Below are positions 21,764 to 33,689 of a stretch of 64,000 bases of DNA, piece by piece; the stretch's first letter is position 1; each line of letters opens with the position of its first letter. The notes under the pieces are model-generated. The model did not search any database, was not told where the DNA came from, and worked only from the letters and a program-made list of their open reading frames with translations. Source of the stretch: Chlorophyllum brunneum (Eukaryota; Basidiomycota; Agaricomycetes; Agaricales; Agaricaceae); assembly GCA_963576785.1 (NCBI GenBank), contig OY756141.1:2294001-2358000 (forward strand), read 5' to 3'. Position numbers and translations under genes: made by a program.

Positions 21764-23550
21764 ATGCCTGCATTACATTCAAATCTCTCTCCTAGAGAGC
21801 CCACGCCCAACGGTGAGGGGGAAATCTTTGGGAACACAACACGTGTTCTAACCCCGTCCATCTTTGCGGCCGCTCCGGCTCTACCACCCCCCGGCGTCCT
21901 GTTCCCCAGGATGTCAACTATGACTAGGCCGTTCGTACTCACGGACCAAGCCTATAGCAACACTGTTCCTCCGTCAGTCCAAAGCAGTAGGCCGACCACA
22001 CCTACTTCGGTTGGGGAAGAATTTCGGTAAGTACGCCGTCCACACTGAGGGTTCCCCTCAGCTGGACATTGCACACCCCCCCCGTGTGGCCTCCAATGGC
22101 CTCACGCACAAACCTGACGATGTCCACATGGAAGTCATTGAACACATTGTCACTCCGGGCATCACTGGTGGCAATGACATCACTCGTTTGGGTATCTCCG
22201 ACGATGACGTTCAAATGATCTCCGAGGCGGAGTTCAAGACCATAGCTCACGGAAAGAAGAAGTGAGCCAGGAAACCGAGAAATCCGGCTCTAGGAAACCC
22301 CGGGCCAAAGAAGACGACTCCCGTTGCACCTACCACGGCCGCCCCCACCACCGCGCCTGCCAAGGCCATCAAAACTCCGGCTCCCACGCCCAACGGTAAG
22401 GGAACCAACCCCCAGGAAGGAGCGAAATCCTCCTATGCTGCAATGGCAGCTAAGAAATCCCCCTCCAATGCCGCCCCCTCCACCAACGCTCGGAATCCAC
22501 TCAAACTTTTAGAGTTTGCAAGCAAATTCCCCGAACTCACCAATGAGAAGATTGTGGCAATGTATGACGCTGCTTACTCACCCTCCACCTCCCCTGCGAA
22601 TAAGAAGCCAGTAAAAAAAGCCGGTACTGTTCACTCTACCCTCAATGGTCCCTCGCGAAAACAGGTGATCATTCCTCTTCTCACCGGTCCCTCCGTCACC
22701 AACTTTGGGGCCATAATTGATTCTCTCAATGCATGCCTGATTGCGGAGAAGTCCAAGATGAGGGTTATTGCCGCCTCACAGGGTAAGCTGGGCCTTATGG
22801 TCCACACCTCGGAGGTCTTAACCCCCACAGAGCTTGACGTAGTCAAAGCATGGCTCAAGGAGAAGTTCGGAGGGATCACTACGGGTGATGCTACCCTCCC
22901 CAAGTCCAAGTCGTTCGTGAAAGTCACGGATGTAAGTTATATCATGCCCCGAGGACAGATCCTCACTGAGGCCGATGTGGTCTCCAGCGTTCGGAGTTCA
23001 ATCCACTCTGACGCCATCCAATTCACGTCACAACCACGTATATGACACCTGTATGGTGTGGTTTGAAATCTGGGACTCGAAAGCGGGGACCAACATTGCG
23101 AAAATCGAGGACAAGTTCCTCAACATCTATGGAGGGCTCTTCCACATCAGGAGGGTCACAGCCAACCCGGGAGTCCCGTTCTGCTCCAAGTGTTGCAGAT
23201 GGGGCCACCCCCTCGTCCGTTGCCGAGCAAGACTCTTCACATGCGCACACTGCAAAGGGCCGCATGCCACCACCAACCACTGATCATTCGCCCACTGTTG
23301 CAAGGGCAATGATAAAGCCACTCCACCTATCGTGGCTACCCCCCTCAGAGAACCATGCCCCCACAAGGCGACGTGCTCCAACTATGGCAAGGACCACCTC
23401 ACTACTGACCAAAAATGTCAGTTTTGGAGAAAGCAATTTAACCATGACTGGCATGCAAACAAAGCGCTCGAACGTCGAGTGAACAAAGGAGTTCCGTCAC
23501 CCACCTCCTCACCATCCCGGGCTAGTCAAAGCCAGACAACCCCCCCTTAA
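21764..23550 (+). pseudogene. LINE-C ORF1 of c1 (Gag-like, zinc knuckles, internally deleted)
   Basis: Starts MPALHSNLSPREPTPNGEG (ATG 21764). After about 85 codons it jumps by an internal deletion to the segment VGKNFGKYAVHTEG. About 360 bp present in c2 (46770-47150, with a helical acidic block) are missing. The middle is Pro/Ala/Lys-rich. A conserved domain (NARNPLKLLEFASKFPELTNEKIVAMY) follows, then knuckles CSKCCRWGHPLVRC and CAHCKGPHATTNH and a degenerate third one (CSNYGKDHLTTDQKC, second Cys changed to Tyr). Several frame changes and stops interrupt it (near 22265, 23045, 23283). It ends TAA 23548-23550, which overlaps the ORF2 ATG as TAATG. Confidence 0.82.
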
Positions 23551-26500
23551 TGAATAACGTCCCCGATGAACAAGACAGGCCTCCTCGTTCACTCCTGAAC
23601 GAGCTGAAAGTCTGCTCTCACAACATAGGAAGATCGTATGGAGTGATGGAGACAGTCCTCGCGCGTAGAGGTGATGTCGACCTCCTCCTCATACAAGAAC
23701 CCCCTTGGAGATACCTCCGAGACATCCCCTCATCTGTCTCTAACGACAGAGCGGCCCTCATAGGAGGTCCAGTTCATCCGGATTGGATGCTCCTCTCTTA
23801 TCCATTTATCGCCGAAGAAGTTCTACAAGTGGGATGCCAACGATACCCTCAACGTACGGTCAACATGGAATACCGTACCACTCTGCGAGTCCTCACCTTT
23901 GCTCACAAAAGGCTGAAACGACTCCGACCCTCCATTTGAAGAGATGTAATCGACCATCGAGACCTCCTGTGCATATCTCTATACGCAGGAGGAGAAGAAC
24001 TACTGTTGTTAAACGTCTATAACGACAGCTGTAACACTGCGCTCCACTTCCTTGAGGAGCGACTCTTTGACCTCCTGCCCTTTCTCCTTTTGGGAGGAGA
24101 CATAAACATCAGATCGGAATTTTGGGACCCCTCAATGGATCAACACCCGGCGAGTACGGACCGACTTCTTATGGTCACCGAAGCCCTCAATCTAGTGAGG
24201 ACAATTCCGTCTGAGACTAAACCGACCCGATATGCCTCGGACCCCAACTTACCAAACATGGTCATTGACCTGATCTTCGTTTCGGGAATGCTTCCACACA
24301 TTCCCTCCCACGTTATCCAAGACGGCAATCGGTACAACTCGGACCATGCCCCCCTGCTAATCAGGGTACCTATTCCACAGATGGATGTCGTTGTCGAAAG
24401 ATTGACCATCCTCAAAGATTCGGAAGAGGAGACCAGGTTCCTGATGGACATTGTAGAGGGAATCAAGAACAAGAACTGGCTGATGAATGACGCAGACAAG
24501 CTGGAGAGAGCTGTTGCCGAATTGGGAGATTTGTTTGACAGATTGTGGACTCAAAATGCAAAGAAGACCAAGATCACCACTAGATCCAAGACCTGGTGGA
24601 ACGAGGAGTGCTCGGCCGCACTCGCTACACATTGCACGGACCGCAAGAACAAGCGCAAATGGAACACTTTTCGCAAGACCACGAGGAAGGCAAAAAGAGC
24701 CTACTTCGACAAGAAGATACAAGAAATCTCCGTCGACCGAAAACGCCTGTGGGATCTCATGCCATGGGTCAAGGATCGCGCACTCCCGGCTACGGAAGCC
24801 ATGCGTCACAACGGCTGACCTTGTCTCACATTAGATAATCTGTGGACGGCTCTCGACCAACACTACAATGCTGCCCGCAATAGACCAACGAATGTGGCAG
24901 TCCTAGATGAGCTCCCTCCTCCGAACGGAACGGAGAATAGGACTTGGGTAGACTTCTCTCTCCTTGAGATGATGGAGTCGCTCAAGAACACCTCGAATTC
25001 TTCTTCCCCCAGTCCCGACCATGTCTCCTGGTCCCATCTCAAACAGATCATCGCTGATGAAACTTGCGCCAACATATTCCTCAAAATCAGTAGTGCGTGT
25101 CTGAACATCGGGCACTGGCCTACCCACTTCAAGAAGTCAATGTCGGTGATTATTCCGAAACCCAATAAACCCGACTATTCCACTCCGAAGGTATTCCGTC
25201 CGATCGTCCTTCTAAACATGTTCGGCAAACTAATAGAGAAAATGCTCGCCAAACGACTCCAATTTGAGGCCATTAAATTCAAGGTCCTCCATCCGCACCA
25301 ATTGGGAGCAATACATCAACGGTCCACCGAAGACGCGGGTCTCTTCCTAACACACATTATCGGGGGAGCTTGGACAAAGAAGAAGAAGATGTCGGTGCTT
25401 GCATTCGATGTGGCCCAATTTTTCCCCTCCCTCAACCATGATCTCCTTATCGAAATTCTACGACGACAAGGATTTCCCCCCCAGGTCGCCGCGTTCTTTA
25501 ACAACTACCTCAAAGATCGCCGCACTACTTACCGGTGGAACAACGAGACTTCCCTGGAATATGATGCAGCAGTAGGAGTAGGACAGGGCTCGGCCCTTAG
25601 CCCTATTCTCTCAGCTCTATTCCTCGCCCCCCTCTTACACGTCTTTGAAACCCGTATGGAGGAACACCGTGACAAGTGGGACTTTGATGTCCTGTTGTTT
25701 GTTGATGACGGCACTTTAATCGCACAATCCCCATCTCTGGAGAAGAACGTGGAAATCCTTCAACACATGTACTGCGAAATGGAGCAGCTCATGAACAAAT
25801 TCGGCCTGGAAATTGAACATGGCAAGTCCGAGATCTTTCACTTCACGCGTGCAAGACAGGACTCAAATCCCTCAATTGACTTGGGATCCCCACCGTTCAC
25901 GGGTCGCAACCCCCTCAAACTGAAGACCCATTGGCGGTACCTCGGCTTCTACTTTGACCAGACGTTGACCTTCAAAGAACACATTCGATTCTATTCCGCC
26001 AAGGCAATATCCATGATCAAGGCGATGAAGATATTGGGGAACTCCGTCCGGGGTCTGTCCCTCAGCAATAAGAGGCTACTCTACCGTTCGTGTGTCATAC
26101 CGGTTGCGACATATGGATATCGACTCTGGTTCCATGATAGATCCCGCACCAAGGGAACTTGTGAAATCCTCAACAAAATGCAAAGAAGGGCGGCGCTCTG
26201 GATCACCGGGGCCTTCCGGACTTCTCCCACTGGTGGTGTAGAGTCCCTTGCGGAGCTCATGCCCATCAAACTTCATCTCCAAAAGTTGGCCGAATGACAA
26301 TCATCGAGGCTTCATATGTTGGACAATGAACATGCTTTGGCAAGATTAACCAAGGAATACCACTCTTCCCCCCACCGACTTCACATCAAGAATTTCACAG
26401 AAGTTCAGAAGAAGAAGACATTAGGAGCTGTGATGGACTTTTCGCGCCCCACCCGTGAGACTCGATATATAGAACATTTCAATTCCGTTTCTAAATCTCT

Positions 26501-27591
26501 CTGGCCCGGACATAGGTTACTTGACTGTTTTTCTACTAATGTAACTTTTATAGGATTCAACCGGGACAACCCTCACCTCTCGAAGACGCTTTGGGATGAT
26601 GTAACAACGAACGCGACGACAGACGCAAAATCCATCATGATTGGCACGGACGGCTCAGTCCACCCCAATCCCAACCCGCTCGCCAGCCAGTTCATGGCGG
26701 CAGCTACCATTTGACATCTTGATGGCGGGAGCTCTATTATGAAAAGGCTCAGAGGAACCACGTCGACAGACACAGAACTGGTAGCGTAGTACTTAGGTAT
26801 TACCAAGGTGCTCGCTACTGCCAATTACGACCAGGTTGAGCATATTCATGTGTTCACCGACTCCATCGTGGCCTCCTGGCTCCTACTCAACTGTTCACCG
26901 CATTCCTGCCAATGACAGTCCATCCTCACCTCGAAGGCGCTCCTGGCTTGGTTCAGACCAACACCGCCTTTTGTTTTATCACACGCCGTCGAAATGCAAG
27001 TACGGAATACAAAAAGCCATGCATGACTGGATCCAAATGGTCGCCTGGCCTAACCGGGGTCGAAATCACCGAGTACCTAACTCGATTGACTACCTTCACA
27101 AGAAGTCCGCCAAACGCGCCATTCACACATGGCAGGCCATGTTTGGGTTCAAGACTTATAGCGGTAGCTCCTTCCTCCACCTCCCGGTGTGAGCGAACGG
27201 AGCCTCCACCTTACCGTTGCACATCAAGTCCGGTCCATGGATACGAGAATGCGGATACCAGCCCTAGCTCTTCGCAAGAGCTTGTTGCGCCATACTATGC
27301 CACGCCCCGATTAGAGAATATCGACTACGATTCTTTCCTAACGAGGACCTTTCGTGCCACCACTGCAACAGTCAAATGGTGCAAACGCGGTCACATATCC
27401 TGTATCATTGTAACAACTTTGATCACCACTTCGGCGTCGACACGATCAAGACATTCGTCAACTTCTTGCATTACAACCCCTCCGTGTTCAGCTTCCCCCC
27501 AGAACCTGACCGCCCTCGTATCCGTGCCGGTTCAATCCCACCGTTACATTGTCATCAAGTCCAAAGGAGGTTTGGGTCTGCGCCTGCATAG
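23550..27591 (+). pseudogene. LINE-C ORF2 of c1: endonuclease, RT, RNase H, CCHC (several stops)
   Basis: About 1,345 codons from ATG 23550. Endonuclease: QEPPWRYL, GGDINIRSEFWDP, MVIDLIFVSG, NSDHAPLL. RT (24894-26297 open): FRPIVLLNMFGKLIEKML, LAFDVAQFFPSLNH, GVGQGSALSPILSALF, FVDDGTLIAQ intact near 25700. RNase H: GTDGSVHPNP, TELVA and FTDSIVAS give D-E-D. C-terminal zinc motif CHHC/CNSQMVQTRSHILYHC type. In-frame TGA stops at about 23937, 24816, 26295 and 26713, most of them CGA in another copy. Later TAG/TGA at about 26788 and 26913. Catalytic residues are present but the frame is broken. Confidence 0.88.
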
Positions 27592-28057
27592 GATCCTTTT
27601 CTTTTCTCTTTTTTCTTTTGCTCTCCCGGTTATGGATTTCCAATTCATTTCTCTACCTCCCCTCTCCTCGCTCATCTACTATTTTATGTAGTTTTCATTC
27701 AACTTCCATCTCTCCCGTGGTGCCTGGGTAAATACCTGCCCACACGCTATGTACCGTTTGATGTTCCCCCTTTGTGATTGTGAGTAGATAGTTTTCCTTC
27801 TATCAATCTCTCTCTCTCACTCTCTCTCTTCCCAAATTCCCTCTCTTCTCTCTTTTCGCTGAACATCGTAGGTACCAAACATCTCTCTAGTGTACGTGCT
27901 AGATGTCAACGAGTCTTGTGGGGTTAGTTTACTTGTAGTTTACTTTCCCTTCTCCGAACATTCTGTACGTTCTACCTTTGTATGTATGTACATGCGGACT
28001 GCATTTGAGCACTGCTATATAAATTGTTGATTTAAAAAAAAAAAAAAAAAAAAAAAA
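27592..28057 (+). promoter_or_regulatory. LINE-C 3' untranslated region, CT-microsatellite and terminal hairpin
   Basis: A pyrimidine-rich stretch includes a CT repeat at about 27806-27830. The terminal box GCGGACTGCATTTGAGCACTGC (27994-28015) can form GCGG/CTGC. It is homologous to the boxes at the same position in LINE-A and LINE-B. Poly(A) at 28034-28057. Confidence 0.5.
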
Positions 28058-30013
28058 CAAGTCTGATCTCAGACAGGCAGACATAAGGGTAGGACAGGGC
28101 TCATTGCTCTCTCCTGTCCTCTCTGGTCTTTATCTTGCCCCCTTCATGAAACTTTATGACAGGGAGGTGATCGCGCTTGGGAGTACTTTGCTCTCATATG
28201 TCAACAATGGCCTTGCCATCACCCAGGCTAAAACCTAGGAGCCTAATTTGATATGCCTCCAGTAGGCATACCAGATTATTTATTACTTGACCACCTCATT
28301 TGGACTTGCCATCGAACACAACAAGTCTGAAGTATTTCATTTCTCCCGTAAATGGGGAGATGACAACCCACCACTAGATTTGGAGTATGCTCCCCATACC
28401 AGTGATAGTCCATTATGCTCTAAGACCCATTGGAGGTACTTGGGTTTTTTCTTCGATTGAGCTCTTACTTTCAAAGAGCATATTCGACATTACGCTACTA
28501 AGTCTCTGTCCACGGTCAAGGCCATGGGCATGCTTGGTAACTCATTGCAAGGCCTTCTTCCTGCTTAGAAGAGGACTTTCTACCGCTTGTGTGTAGTGCC
28601 TATCACTACGTACAGGTTTCAACTTTAGTTTTATGAAGGTGCCCATAATAAGGCCCTTCTGAAACAACTCAACACTATACAGCATAAAGCTGCATTGTGG
28701 ATTACTGGTGCATTCTGCACCAGTCCTACCAGAGGAGCTGAAGCCTTGGCTGGCCTCATCCCCATCTATCTTCATCTTAAGAAACTGGCTACCCATGCCA
28801 TCCATAGGGTAGCCACACTTTCTGAGAACCACCCTGTTTGTTCTGTTATGGGATGTCAGTATACAAGGGGTTGTGTTCCATACCCCAGATTGATCGCTCT
28901 CATGACTCCCACTCAGGTGGTCAAGGTCAAGGGGCCAGTCACAGAGGCAAACTCTTGTTTGCCAGACTTAATGAAGACATTCGAGCTGTTTGTGCTTGAA
29001 GCATCCCCAGGTTCTTGTCAGACTGCTACATGGCCCAGGTGACCTATAAAATGTACAACACCTTGCTCAGTGGAAACCCTGTGGGTTGTCAAGTGGATTT
29101 GCACAATGATACTCTTCGTGAGTATTGTGAGGATAGACAGGTTGTCTATGCAGCAATGGATGCAAGTTTGCCACTGATTGGAGACTACCAGGTGGTTTCA
29201 GCTGCCCACATTTACAGAGGGATATGTTTGCTTCATGCATCATGTCACCCAGCTGGCAAAGTCACAGCCCTAGATACTGAACTGTTTGCCCTTCATATGG
29301 CTTTGGGAACTGCTGCAGCAGTTTCTGAGGCTGTACACATCACAGTATTTATGGACTTGATTGGTTCTGCCAAACAAGCTCTTGACCTGTCTGTACATTC
29401 TGGTCAGGGACATTCCCTGGCTGTTTGTTGTCTCTTGTTAGAATGGTTCAGGGATTGTCCTGACCATTCCCTCACTTTCTGGTCCATTCCATCTTTGGCA
29501 AAATGGTCCATTCATCAGGATGTGCATTTATTTGCCACTGACCTTCAGGTTGCCACTGGACATAGTCCAGCAATGTCTATCGACTCGCTACATAGGCTCA
29601 ATGTAGCAACAGTTCAGAAGGCCTGGAGGGTTACCTTCCAGGACTCCTCTTATCATAGTTCAAACTTCCTTGTCCTCAAGGATAGTAAGAACAAAGTCTT
29701 ACAGCTGATGTACCTCCATGGAGGTTTGTGGCTTCCTTCCTTTTCCTCTCAGTCTATTGCGATGGGAGCAAATCATGCCATCCTTGGGCATGCACCAACT
29801 GGCAAGTATTGCTCCCAGTTTCATCTGCTAGAGCCTGTTGGCTGCAAGTGTGGGGCTCCATTGGAGACCCGCACTCATATCTTGTGCTCTTGTCCATTGT
29901 ACAAGAGACATTGTGGCTTGCCAGTCTCTATTGACCAGCTGGTAGCTTTTCTTGGATGCAACTCTGTTGTATTTGCATTCAAGTCCAACAGACCGCTTGC
30001 AGGTGTTGGATAA
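28058..30013 (+). pseudogene. LINE-B ORF2 of b4 (RT to CCHC, degenerate)
   Basis: RT remains: VGQGSLLSPVLSGLY-like block, then YVNN in place of YVDD (28197-28208); both catalytic Asp codons have become Asn. Several stops occur up to 28620. A frame is open from 29015 to 30013 (332 codons) covering RNase H (MDASLPL, DTELFAL, FMDLIGSA, where the FTDS motif has lost its Asp context) and the knuckle CKCGAPLETRTHILCSC. The family stop is at 30013. Non-functional. Confidence 0.85.
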
Positions 30014-30311
30014 TATAGCGCAGCCCCTGCTAGCTCCCCACATCTCTGGTGTGTGTAGGAGTTAATTGCAAATTGATGATACTCTCCCTAGGGAGGGGAG
30101 GCTAGGGATCGCTTATTATTTTGGTCTAGGACTCATGTATTCATGCATGTTTCCACAACCATTCACCCAGACCACCTGTCAGTGGTCTATTTTGGCCAGG
30201 GAAGAGCCTATCTTTGATTACCCTCTATTGTATGTACATGTCATAGTAGATACAGGTGGACTGCAATTGCATATCACCTTAAACATAATGATTTAAAAAA
30301 AAAAAAAAAAA
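28058..30311 (+). mobile_element. LINE-B copy b4, 5'-truncated, CpG-stripped
   Basis: Starts abruptly in the RT domain (ACAAGTCTGATCTCAGACAGG) directly after the poly(A) of c1. It includes the rest of ORF2 and the complete LINE-B 3' tail with poly(A) at 30295-30311. Almost every CpG of b2 reads TG or CA here, so it is an old copy. Confidence 0.85.
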
Positions 30312-30338
30312 CTGGTGGAAGTACCAAATCAAGAAGCT
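30312..30338 (-). repeat. 27-bp segment repeated inverted at 35211-35237
   Basis: ACTGGTGGAAGTACC followed by AAATCAAGAAGC is the reverse complement of the first bases of b6 (around 35211-35237), which are probably the LINE-B 5' end. It lies between the poly(A) of b4 and the truncated b5. It may mark a rearrangement breakpoint. Confidence 0.45.
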
Positions 30339-31489
30339 CACCAAGAACCCCCATGGAGGTATGTTGGCTGTAGAACTTTGTTCTTACTATCCTTGAGAAC
30401 AAGGAAGTTAGAACCACGATAGGAGGAGTTCTGGAAAGTAACCCTCTAGGCCTTCTAAACAGTTGCTACATTGAGTTTACATAGCAAATCAATAGACATC
30501 ACTGGACTACATCCAGCAGTGACCTGAATATCAGTGGCATATAAATGTACCTCCTGATGAATGGACCATTTTGCCAAGGACAGAATGGACCAGAATGTGA
30601 GGGAATGGTCAGGATGATCTCTGAACCATTCTAGCAAAAGACAACAAACAGCCAGGGAATATCCCTGACCAGAATGTACAGACAGGTCAAGAGCTTGCTT
30701 GGCAGAACCAATCAAGTCCATAAAGACTACAATGTGTACAGCTTCAGAAACTGCCACAGTAGTTCCCAAGGCCATACATATGGCAAAAAGTTCAGCATCT
30801 GGGGCTATGACTTTGCCAGCTGGGTAACACAATGCATGAAGCAACTGCATCCCCCTGTAAATATGGGCAGCCAAAACTGCCTGGTAGTCTCCAATCAGTG
30901 GCAGACTTGCATCCGTCACTGCATAGACAACCTGTCTATCCTCACGATACTCACAAAGAGTATCATTGTGCAAATCCACTTGACAACCCACAGGGTTTCC
31001 ACTGAGAAAGGTGTTGTACATTTTATAAGTCACCTGGGCCATGTAGCAGTCTAGGAGACAAGAACCTGGGGATGCTTCAAGCACAAACAGCTCGAATGTC
31101 TTCATTAAGTCTGGCAAACAAGAGTTTGCCTCTGTGACTGGCCCCTTGACCTTGACCACCTGAGTGGGAGTCATGAGAGCAATCGATCTGGGGTGTGGAA
31201 CACAACCCCCTATATACTGACATCCCATAACAGAACAAACAGGGTGGTTCTCAGAAAGTGTGGCTATCCTATGGATGGCATGGGTAGCCAGCTTCTTGAG
31301 ATGGAGATGGATGGGGATGAGGCCAGCCAAGGCCTCAGCTCCTCTGGTGGGGCTGGTGCGAAATGCTCCAGTGATCCACAATGCATACACTGCATAGTGT
31401 TAAGCTGTTTCAGAAGGGCCTTGTTACGGGCACCCTCATAAAACCAAAGTTGAAACCCGTATGTAGCAATAGGTACTATACACAAGTGG
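30339..31489 (-). pseudogene. LINE-B copy b5, RT-RNase H fragment
   Basis: Minus-strand LINE-B lacking both ends. It begins just upstream of the C-terminal knuckle region (CCAAGAACCCCCATGG) and ends in the RT thumb. The frame 30455-31390 (311 codons) covers ALWITGAFRTSPT, TDASLPL, DAELFAI and FMDLIGSA. FTDS reads FMDL, so the third RNase H motif is damaged. CpG-poor like b4, with which it shares several variants (for example the NTFLSGNPVG block), so b4 and b5 belong to the same older sublineage. Confidence 0.82.
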
Positions 31490-31735
31490 TAGAGACATCA
31501 CTCCTTGACTTGTTACCACCACCATCACTTTTTCTACTTCCTTTCCCCATCGCACCTTTCATCTCCTGGGCTCTCTCTCATGGGCCTGGGTCTTTTCTGA
31601 GCCTTTGCTGGCTGTAGGGGGGTGGTCCGTATGGCAACGTTACTTGGTCAATGGGTAGTGCACCCTTGGTAAAGGCGATTAAAGGTAGGTATATCCCCAC
31701 TGTTTATCTGACTGATGCCTATATGCACAGATTGA
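31490..31735. other. Unassigned 246-bp segment, possible host-gene remnant
   Basis: No match to any LINE, module or copia sequence in the window. A candidate small intron runs from GTAGGTATATCC to TATGCACAG (46 nt, about 31684-31729) with a CTGAC branch-like motif 17-20 nt before the end. No ORF longer than about 60 codons. It could be a fragment of host sequence or a 5' extension carried by a3. Nothing decides between these. Confidence 0.35.
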
Positions 31736-32363
31736 TGGCTCTCTGATACCCACTCTCTTTGATCCCTCCTTGATTGTCCGAATGCCAAGGGTGCCCCCCC
31801 ACACCCTCTTTCTGTCTCCCTTCTGACCAACCACCTTACTAGGCAGGTCAGGGGCTCCCTTATGGAAGCTGTCTCTGTGCTCCCATCCCTTACTGAACAG
31901 TTTGATCCCTACTCTGCAGTGGCTCAACCTAGTCACCATCTCCTGGACTGCTTTGCGGCCCAGGTATCCTTCCATGACTCTCCTTATTCTCGTGATGAGA
32001 GGGCCATGCATATAAGGTATCTGAATAGCACTTTGGAATGTGCTAGTGCCAATCCTTGAGTTCTCACTATGGCAACGGATGCAAGTCTGCCACTGCGGGG
32101 GGAATTCCAGGCAGTTTCTGCTGCCCAGATCTACCGGTCAGGCCAGTGTATCTTCCAGACAAGACATGGAGCCGGTCAAGTGACAGCTCCTGATACGGAG
32201 CTGTATGCTATCCAGATTGCAATTGGGAAAGCTACCAGCCTCCCTGACTGTGACTTCCTTGGTTCAGCCAGGAGAGTAGTGGACCCCTCCGTTCACTCTG
32301 GCCAGGCTCACTCGCTTGCTGTGTGTAGCGCTCTCATAGAGTGGTTTGGGGGTCACCCCAAAC

Positions 32364-32378
32364 ACTCCCTTTACATCT
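32364..32378 (+). repeat. Target-site duplication of C3, left copy
   Basis: ACTCCCTTTACATCT, identical to 33777-33791. Joining the two flanks restores uninterrupted LINE-A sequence (CTTTACATCTGGCACACC). Confidence 0.9.
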
Positions 32379-32889
32379 TTTTTTTTTTTTTTGAATCATG
32401 GCCTAAGGCCGATTTATTACGCGGCGCTCAAACACAGCCTGCGGCCGGAATACAAATGAGTACTCTAGTGGGTATCTACGGAGAAGTGGTAACTACACCC
32501 TACCAAGCAGAAGTACTGTTGCCCGAGACCAACAGTAGGAGGAATTGCGTCCTACTCCTGAGCCCAAAGGGCGAGGGGAGTGGATGCCAGAGGAGGCAAG
32601 TGGGCAGGGAGGTCCCCCAACCAGCGACCCAGTCCGAAGACCAGGCCCAATCAGTAAGTGTTAATTCACCGCAAATGCCCGGCACAGAAACCCCCAGTTA
32701 CCGGTCTAGCTACTGGCCCCCAGAGTCCTTCTTACTGAGAGTCATCCCCCCGGCCACAGTCACCCTTGCCAGAGTAATCGGCTGCACTATTCGTGTGGCT
32801 ATCGGCATCTTCACCACACCTAGTCGCTGAAGGGGACAATTCCAGTCATAAAACTCTGAGAGTCTTCGCCGGACTTCCACCGGAGCTCT
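32379..32889 (-). repeat. LINE-A 3' tail of C3
   Basis: About 510 bp matching 2194-2720 of a1, starting in the untranslated region (AGCTCCGGTGG). No coding sequence is included. It retains the TGGCC/GGCCA-type terminal hairpin and the shared box near 32417-32440. Confidence 0.85.
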
Positions 32890-32937
32890 CCCGTCTACGG
32901 AGCCCCTTGAGGGGTCTCTTACCACCAGCCTTAGCCA

Positions 32938-33417
32938 ATGGCGACGTGGAATCAACTTGAGCTAGAACCTAGCTATTTTTTCTGTACCAGGCCAACTGAT
33001 GTAGGATTTAGTCCTCTCGAGCCAGGTGAGCATTCTGTGATAACCAGCGGCTTTTTTCAGCATACCCCGGTACATCACCTGCTACAGCCCACAACTTCAC
33101 CCAGGCGCTACCCCGGAGTTGCTTCCCATTCCTCAGCAGCCGGTTCAGTATGCCTTACAGCCCGGATCCCCGTGCTTAACTGTCTGAGATCTACACCTTG
33201 CAGACACCACTACCAGATTGGTCCTGAGGTTATTTTAAGCCAACTTAGTCAGCATCCTCAATCTGGAGATTGGGTTATGTCTACTAACTACTGGAACTAT
33301 GCTGAAGCAGACCGGGAAGGGTATCTTATCTCGGCGGCTTTTTTCAGCACGCCCCAAGTTGGACTGTTATCACGACATTCCCCTTCTTATAATGCCCTAT
33401 CTCCAGTAGTGGCTTAG
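32938..33417 (+). other. Conserved antisense ORF in module C3 (159 codons)
   Basis: Intact counterpart of the C1 antisense frame, starting MATWNQLELEPSYF. Same length, same repeated SGFFQHT / AAFFSTP blocks, about 15-20 amino-acid differences from C1. No domain recognised; translation is unproven. Confidence 0.3.
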
Positions 33418-33689
33418 GTAATCCTCCCAAGTTAGGCCCTGGCATTAGGGCACCACCTTTGGCCAATATTGGACTTGGGTGATGCATATAGCTAGGTCAC
33501 ACCGTGACAGTGTGACGTCACTATGTGACTTGCTATGTGGCTAGGTGTGACAACTCCCACGCTAGCCTGTGACAGCACCAAACAATACCAAATAGGACCA
33601 CATAACCTAATCTGGTGTCACCCAGGAATATTGCTAAGCAACTACGCCTCGCACACTGGTACTTCCCACAGTTGAGAATAAATCCCCCT

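Larger units (their letters stand above)
21683..28057 (+). mobile_element. LINE-C copy c1, near full length
   Basis: Begins at ATCCCTTCTTTGACTCATAC, the same 5' start as copy c2 (47485). It runs through ORF1, ORF2 and a 3' leader to poly(A) at 28034-28057. CpG-rich. It is flanked on the left by module II of C4 and on the right by LINE-B b4. A convincing target-site duplication is not seen. ORF1 carries an internal deletion relative to c2, and ORF2 has several TGA stops. Confidence 0.88.

Noticed and set aside
27780..27850. CT-rich tract as a regulatory element
   Set aside because: Simple microsatellite in the LINE-C 3' leader; nothing marks it as functional.
21663..28070. TCTGATCTC at 21663-21671 and 28062-28070 as target-site duplication of c1
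   Set aside because: It is not adjacent to either end of the element (12 bp upstream of the 5' end, 4 bp after poly(A)). The right copy is normal LINE-B sequence while the left flank is not LINE-B.
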